Below the pieces are notes generated by a model that ran no database searches, had not been told where the DNA came from, and saw only the letters and a program-made list of their open reading frames with translations. From Phycisphaerales bacterium (GTDB lineage: Bacteria; Planctomycetota; Phycisphaerae; Phycisphaerales; UBA1924): 7,767 nt of DNA. Location of the stretch: assembly GCA_007124345.1 (NCBI GenBank), contig SLFH01000317.1:1-7767 (forward strand), given 5' to 3'. Of this stretch, positions 5,471 through 7,767 are shown in pieces. Within the stretch, counting starts at the first letter, position 1. Each line of letters begins with the position of its first letter. The translations under genes were made by a program, and so were the position numbers.

Positions 5471-6969
5471 CAGTTGTCCATGTCCCCCGCCGCCGGCGGC
5501 ATCACCGACGCGTCAACGAACGAGATACTCGCGTCAGGCTCGCTCTCAAGCACCCAGGTGTCCTTGCTCCCGCCCCCCTGCGACGAGTTCACCACCAGCG
5601 AGCCCTTCCGAAGCGCCACCCGCGTCAGGCCGCCAGGAAGAATGTAAGGCTCCGGACCGTGCAGGATAAACGGCCGGAGATCCACATGCCGCCCCTCAAA
5701 CTTGTCCCCCACGATCACCGGCGCGCGGCTCAGCGACAGCGTCGGCTGCGCGATGTAGTTCCGAGGGTTCGCACGGATCTTCTCGCTGAAATCCGCCTGC
5801 TCCTCCCGCGTCGAGTGCGGGCCGATCAGCATCCCGTACCCACCGGACTCGCCCGCAGGCTTGACCACAAGCTCGTCGAGGTGCTCCAAAACATACGAAA
5901 GGTCTTTCTCGCGCCAGCAGAGGTAGGTCTCGACATTCGGGAGGATCGGGTCCTGATCGAGGTAGTACCGGATGATCTCCGGCACAAACGCGTAGATCAC
6001 CTTGTCGTCGGCGACGCCCGTCCCCGGCGCGTTCGCCATCGCCACACGCCCCGCCCTGTACGCCTCCATCAGCCCCGGCACGCCAAGCACCGAATCGGGC
6101 CGGAAGACCTGTGGGTCGATGAAGTCGTCGTCGATCCGCCGGTAGATCACATCCACGCGCCGAGGCCCGCGCGTCGTCCGCATGAAGACCATGCTCCCCT
6201 GCGTAAACAGGTCGCCGCCCTCAACCAGTTCGATCCCCATCTGCTGCGCAAGAAACGCGTGCTCGAAGTACGCCGAGTTGAACGGCCCGGGCGTCAGCAG
6301 CACCACCGTCGGCGCCTCCCGGTGAGGCGCCAGACGCTGCAGCGCCTCGAGCAGCCTGATGCAGTAATCGTCCACCGGACGCACATTCGACGCCCGGAAC
6401 ACGTGCGGGAAAGTCCGCTTGAGGATCTGGCGGTTCTCGATCACATACGAGACGCCCGAAGGGCAGCGCAGGTTGTCCTCCAGCACATGGAAACGCCCCG
6501 TCCCGTCGCGGACCAGGTCCGTCCCCGTGATGTGGCACCAGACGCCTCCCGGGGGCTCAAGGCCCTCGCACTCTTTCCGGTACGCGGGGCACGACTCGAT
6601 CAGCGCGAGGGGCACAACGCCGTCTTCGACGATACGCCGACTCCCGTACACATCGTCGATAAACAGGTTCAGCGCCGTGATCCGCTGCGCCAGCCCACGC
6701 TCGATCGGGGCCCATTCCGCCGGCTCGATGATCCGCGGGATGATGTCGAAAGGGAAGATCTTCTCGTCGGCGTCCTCACCCCCGTACACATTGAAGGTGA
6801 TCCCCATGTTGATCAGGGCGCGCTCGGCCGCCTGATGCCGCCGAGGAAGATCCCCATCCAACAGCGCCTCGATCCGCTCGACCAAGAGCCGAGACCCGGC
6901 CCGCGGCGTCCCGTCGGGCAGGAACATCTCGTCGTGAAAACCGCCTGTGTCGTAGCCACGAAAATCCAT
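5470..6969 (-). CDS. Circularly permuted ATP-grasp ligase-like protein
   Basis: A 499-residue protein of the circularly permuted ATP-grasp type 2 family (DUF404/DUF407). It is predicted to form amide or peptide bonds using ATP through an acyl-phosphate. Family blocks, numbered from ATG 6969: YDTGGFHDEMF (6-16), VLEDNLRCPSG (162-172), PGPFNSAYFEHAF (227-239), VIYRRIDDDFIDP (274-286), NAPGTGVADDK (313-323), LVVKPAGESGGYGM (367-380), RHVDLRPF (427-434) and VNSSQGGGSKDTWVL (460-474). Every block is intact, so an active enzyme is expected. ATG 6969 fits the family start; TTG 7011 and GTG 6978 are in-frame alternatives. There is no Shine-Dalgarno sequence at 6969, but a TATGAT lies nine bases upstream. 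It is the first gene of the operon and overlaps alpha-E by one base. The acceptor and donor amino acids cannot be read from the sequence. Confidence 0.92.
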   Translation of the reverse strand: MDFRGYDTGGFHDEMFLPDGTPRAGSRLLVERIEALLDGDLPRRHQAAERALINMGITFNVYGGEDADEKIFPFDIIPRIIEPAEWAPIERGLAQRITALNLFIDDVYGSRRIVEDGVVPLALIESCPAYRKECEGLEPPGGVWCHITGTDLVRDGTGRFHVLEDNLRCPSGVSYVIENRQILKRTFPHVFRASNVRPVDDYCIRLLEALQRLAPHREAPTVVLLTPGPFNSAYFEHAFLAQQMGIELVEGGDLFTQGSMVFMRTTRGPRRVDVIYRRIDDDFIDPQVFRPDSVLGVPGLMEAYRAGRVAMANAPGTGVADDKVIYAFVPEIIRYYLDQDPILPNVETYLCWREKDLSYVLEHLDELVVKPAGESGGYGMLIGPHSTREEQADFSEKIRANPRNYIAQPTLSLSRAPVIVGDKFEGRHVDLRPFILHGPEPYILPGGLTRVALRKGSLVVNSSQGGGSKDTWVLESEPDASISFVDASVMPPAAGDMDN

Positions 6970-6978
6970 AGAGATCAC

Positions 6979-7007
6979 ATCATAGGGGAACGGGAGCCTC
7001 CCGCCAG
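6979..7007 (-). promoter_or_regulatory. Candidate operon promoter, possibly leaderless
   Basis: On the minus strand CTGGCG (7007-7002) is followed after 17 bases by TATGAT (6984-6979), a five-of-six match to the -10 consensus. The -35 match is only three of six. The -10 ends nine bases before ATG 6969, so the mRNA would have a leader of about one to three bases. No ribosome binding site is seen, which fits this reading. Confidence 0.4.
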
Positions 7008-7042
7008 ACAAAGCTCGACGGACCGCTTCAACAAGAAAGTCC

Positions 7043-7061
7043 CCGCCGGAGAACCCGACGG
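7043..7061 (-). terminator. Weak candidate terminator after the QueC-like gene
   Basis: On the minus strand CCGTCGG, a five-base loop and CCGGCGG can pair with one mismatch. The arms are 7061-7055 and 7049-7043. A T-containing run, ACTTTCTTGTT, follows within a few bases. This would separate the QueC-like gene from the ATP-grasp operon. The hairpin is short and imperfect, so read-through is possible. Confidence 0.3.
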
Positions 7062-7083
7062 AAAGCCATCCGCCGCTGAGCCA

Positions 7084-7704
7084 CTACCCCCCGACCCACC
7101 CGAACGCTTTCAGCCGCGGCGTCCAGCGGTCAAGCTCCGCACGCGCAGGCTCCTCGCCCCGCATCCCAGCCTCGTACCACCAGCACGCCTGCACAGGCGC
7201 AGCCATGTCCATCGCCAGATCTGCGAGCTGCGCGTCGCTGATATCGAGCAGCGGCGTAGAGATCTCGATCCCCGGAGACCCGTGCGTGCGGGCCTCAAGC
7301 CCGATCAGCCGCGAAACCAAGAGCGCCCGGTCGACATGGCACGCCAGATCATCCAGATCCGGCCCGTCCCCCTCCGCCCCGCCGAGCTGCACCGGCCAGA
7401 CGACCCGCGTACATCCCAGACGCGCCGAATCAAACCCCGCGGCCAAAAGCCGCAGCGTCAGCCGCTCGCCTTCGCCGGTGACTTCCACCGGATAGGGCCG
7501 CCCCTCGACCACTTCGAGCCCGTACACACCGGCCTGACGACGCACCGCCTCGGCCATCGGCCCAGACGCATCGCACCAGAGCACCGGAGGGGCCATCGAC
7601 TTGGAGGCCGCCGCCCGCTCAGACTCGACAATCGTCGCCACAAGCGAGGCCAGCCCGCCATCGTGCAGGATCATCGACCGGATTGACGAAGGCGCCTCGG
7701 GCAT
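7084..7704 (-). CDS. QueC/ExsB-like protein with degenerate active site
   Basis: A 206-residue cytosolic protein resembling 7-cyano-7-deazaguanine synthase (QueC/ExsB), a PP-loop ATPase. The N-terminus SMILHDGGLASL (10-21) sits where the family has SGGxDS, but reads DGGLAS: the first Ser is Asp and the Asp is Ala. IEISTPLLDISDAQLADLAM (146-165) then APVQACWWYEAG matches the QueC segment leading to TWSCY. The zinc-binding cysteines that should follow are absent: the tail reads WWYEAGMRGEEPARAELDRW, then TPRLKAFGWVG. Canonical QueC activity is therefore unlikely; it may be a repurposed paralogue. The assignment is by motif pattern and moderate in certainty. ATG 7704 is chosen over an in-frame TTG at 7710. 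No Shine-Dalgarno sequence is present. It lies 114 bases upstream of the ATP-grasp gene on the same strand. Confidence 0.75.
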   Translation of the reverse strand: MPEAPSSIRSMILHDGGLASLVATIVESERAAASKSMAPPVLWCDASGPMAEAVRRQAGVYGLEVVEGRPYPVEVTGEGERLTLRLLAAGFDSARLGCTRVVWPVQLGGAEGDGPDLDDLACHVDRALLVSRLIGLEARTHGSPGIEISTPLLDISDAQLADLAMDMAAPVQACWWYEAGMRGEEPARAELDRWTPRLKAFGWVGG

Positions 7705-7711
7705 ACCCAAG

Positions 7712-7717
7712 ATAGTA
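7712..7717 (-). promoter_or_regulatory. Candidate -10 element for the QueC-like gene
   Basis: The minus strand reads TACTAT (7717-7712), four of six consensus bases, ending seven bases before ATG 7704. The mRNA would start at or beside the ATG. The same hexamer forms the -10 of the candidate at 556-561. No good -35 hexamer was found. Confidence 0.3.
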
Positions 7718-7727
7718 ACCGCAAACT

Positions 7728-7767
7728 ATGCCCACCGAGAGCCAAACCGACCCCCTGTCGGTAACGA
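7728..7767 (+). CDS. Possible start of a divergent gene (partial)
   Basis: An ATG at 7728 opens a frame that stays open to the right edge and reads MPTESQTDPLSVT. Ten of twelve codons after the start end in G or C, as in real genes here. There is no Shine-Dalgarno sequence. GATAGT (7711-7716) is a weak possible -10. Thirteen codons are too few to name a product or to be sure it is coding. If real, it is divergent from the QueC-like gene with only 23 bases between starts. Confidence 0.3.
   Translation, partial: MPTESQTDPLSVT
7746..7762. repeat. Small perfect inverted repeat at the right edge
   Basis: ACCGAC (7746-7751) and GTCGGT (7757-7762) are reverse complements around a five-base loop. 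It lies within the possible divergent gene and upstream of the QueC-like promoter candidate, so it could be an operator half-site pair. It is short enough to be chance. Confidence 0.25.

Noticed and set aside
6970..7011. TTG start for the ATP-grasp gene at 7011
   Set aside because: The family begins close to the YDTGGFHDEMF block, and the TATGAT element lies between 7011 and 6969, favouring the shorter form. It is not fully excluded.
5659..7686. A 675-codon plus-strand open frame opposite the ATP-grasp and QueC-like genes
   Set aside because: It is antisense to two well-supported proteins and its translation is basic, low-complexity and without recognisable domains.
1..7767. Mobile element, CRISPR array, tRNA or prophage
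   Set aside because: No transposase, integrase, terminal repeat, regular repeat-spacer pattern or tRNA T-arm motif was seen on either strand.

Overview
The window is high-GC bacterial DNA (roughly two thirds G+C by eye, with strong G/C preference at codon third positions). It carries eight confidently placed genes plus one or two partial genes at the edges. No rRNA, tRNA, CRISPR array, insertion sequence or phage gene is visible. Protein style and gene content (an Anbu proteasome-like operon, a sulfotransferase/aminotransferase pair, a membrane-anchored GH17-like start) best suggest a planctomycete, perhaps of the Phycisphaerae. That placement is inference, because no taxonomic marker gene is present.

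Layout, left to right. (1) Positions 1-215, minus strand: the membrane-anchored N-terminus of a protein running off the left edge, resembling GH17-type glucanase/glycosyltransferase proteins. (2) 216-728: an intergenic stretch with no convincing gene. It holds a candidate minus-strand promoter and a short direct repeat just before the next gene. (3) 729-2815, plus strand: a likely three-gene operon of a P-loop sulfotransferase-like protein, a fold-type IV PLP aminotransferase and a small conserved-looking protein of unknown function. (4) 2860-6969, minus strand: a tightly overlapping four-gene operon transcribed in the order circularly permuted ATP-grasp, alpha-E (DUF403), Anbu proteasome-type peptidase, transglutaminase-like protease. 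(5) 7084-7704, minus strand: a QueC/ExsB-like protein that has lost key residues of the active family. A divergent gene may start at 7728.

How the genes may work together. The four-gene minus-strand set is a known conserved neighbourhood. The ATP-grasp and alpha-E proteins are predicted from genomic context to make a peptide or peptide tag, and the transglutaminase-like and Anbu proteins to process or degrade it; the substrate is unknown. The sulfotransferase/aminotransferase pair corresponds, domain for domain and in the same order, to what I recall of the fused plant 'branched-chain-amino-acid aminotransferase-like' proteins such as Arabidopsis At3g05190. This suggests one conserved but uncharacterised function.

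A cross-cutting pattern: four genes that begin transcription units or follow a gap (729, 1499, 6969, 7704) have a TAnnnT hexamer 6-9 bases before the ATG and no Shine-Dalgarno sequence, as expected for leaderless mRNAs. Three other starts (215, 3729, 4472) have clear GGAGG-type ribosome binding sites.
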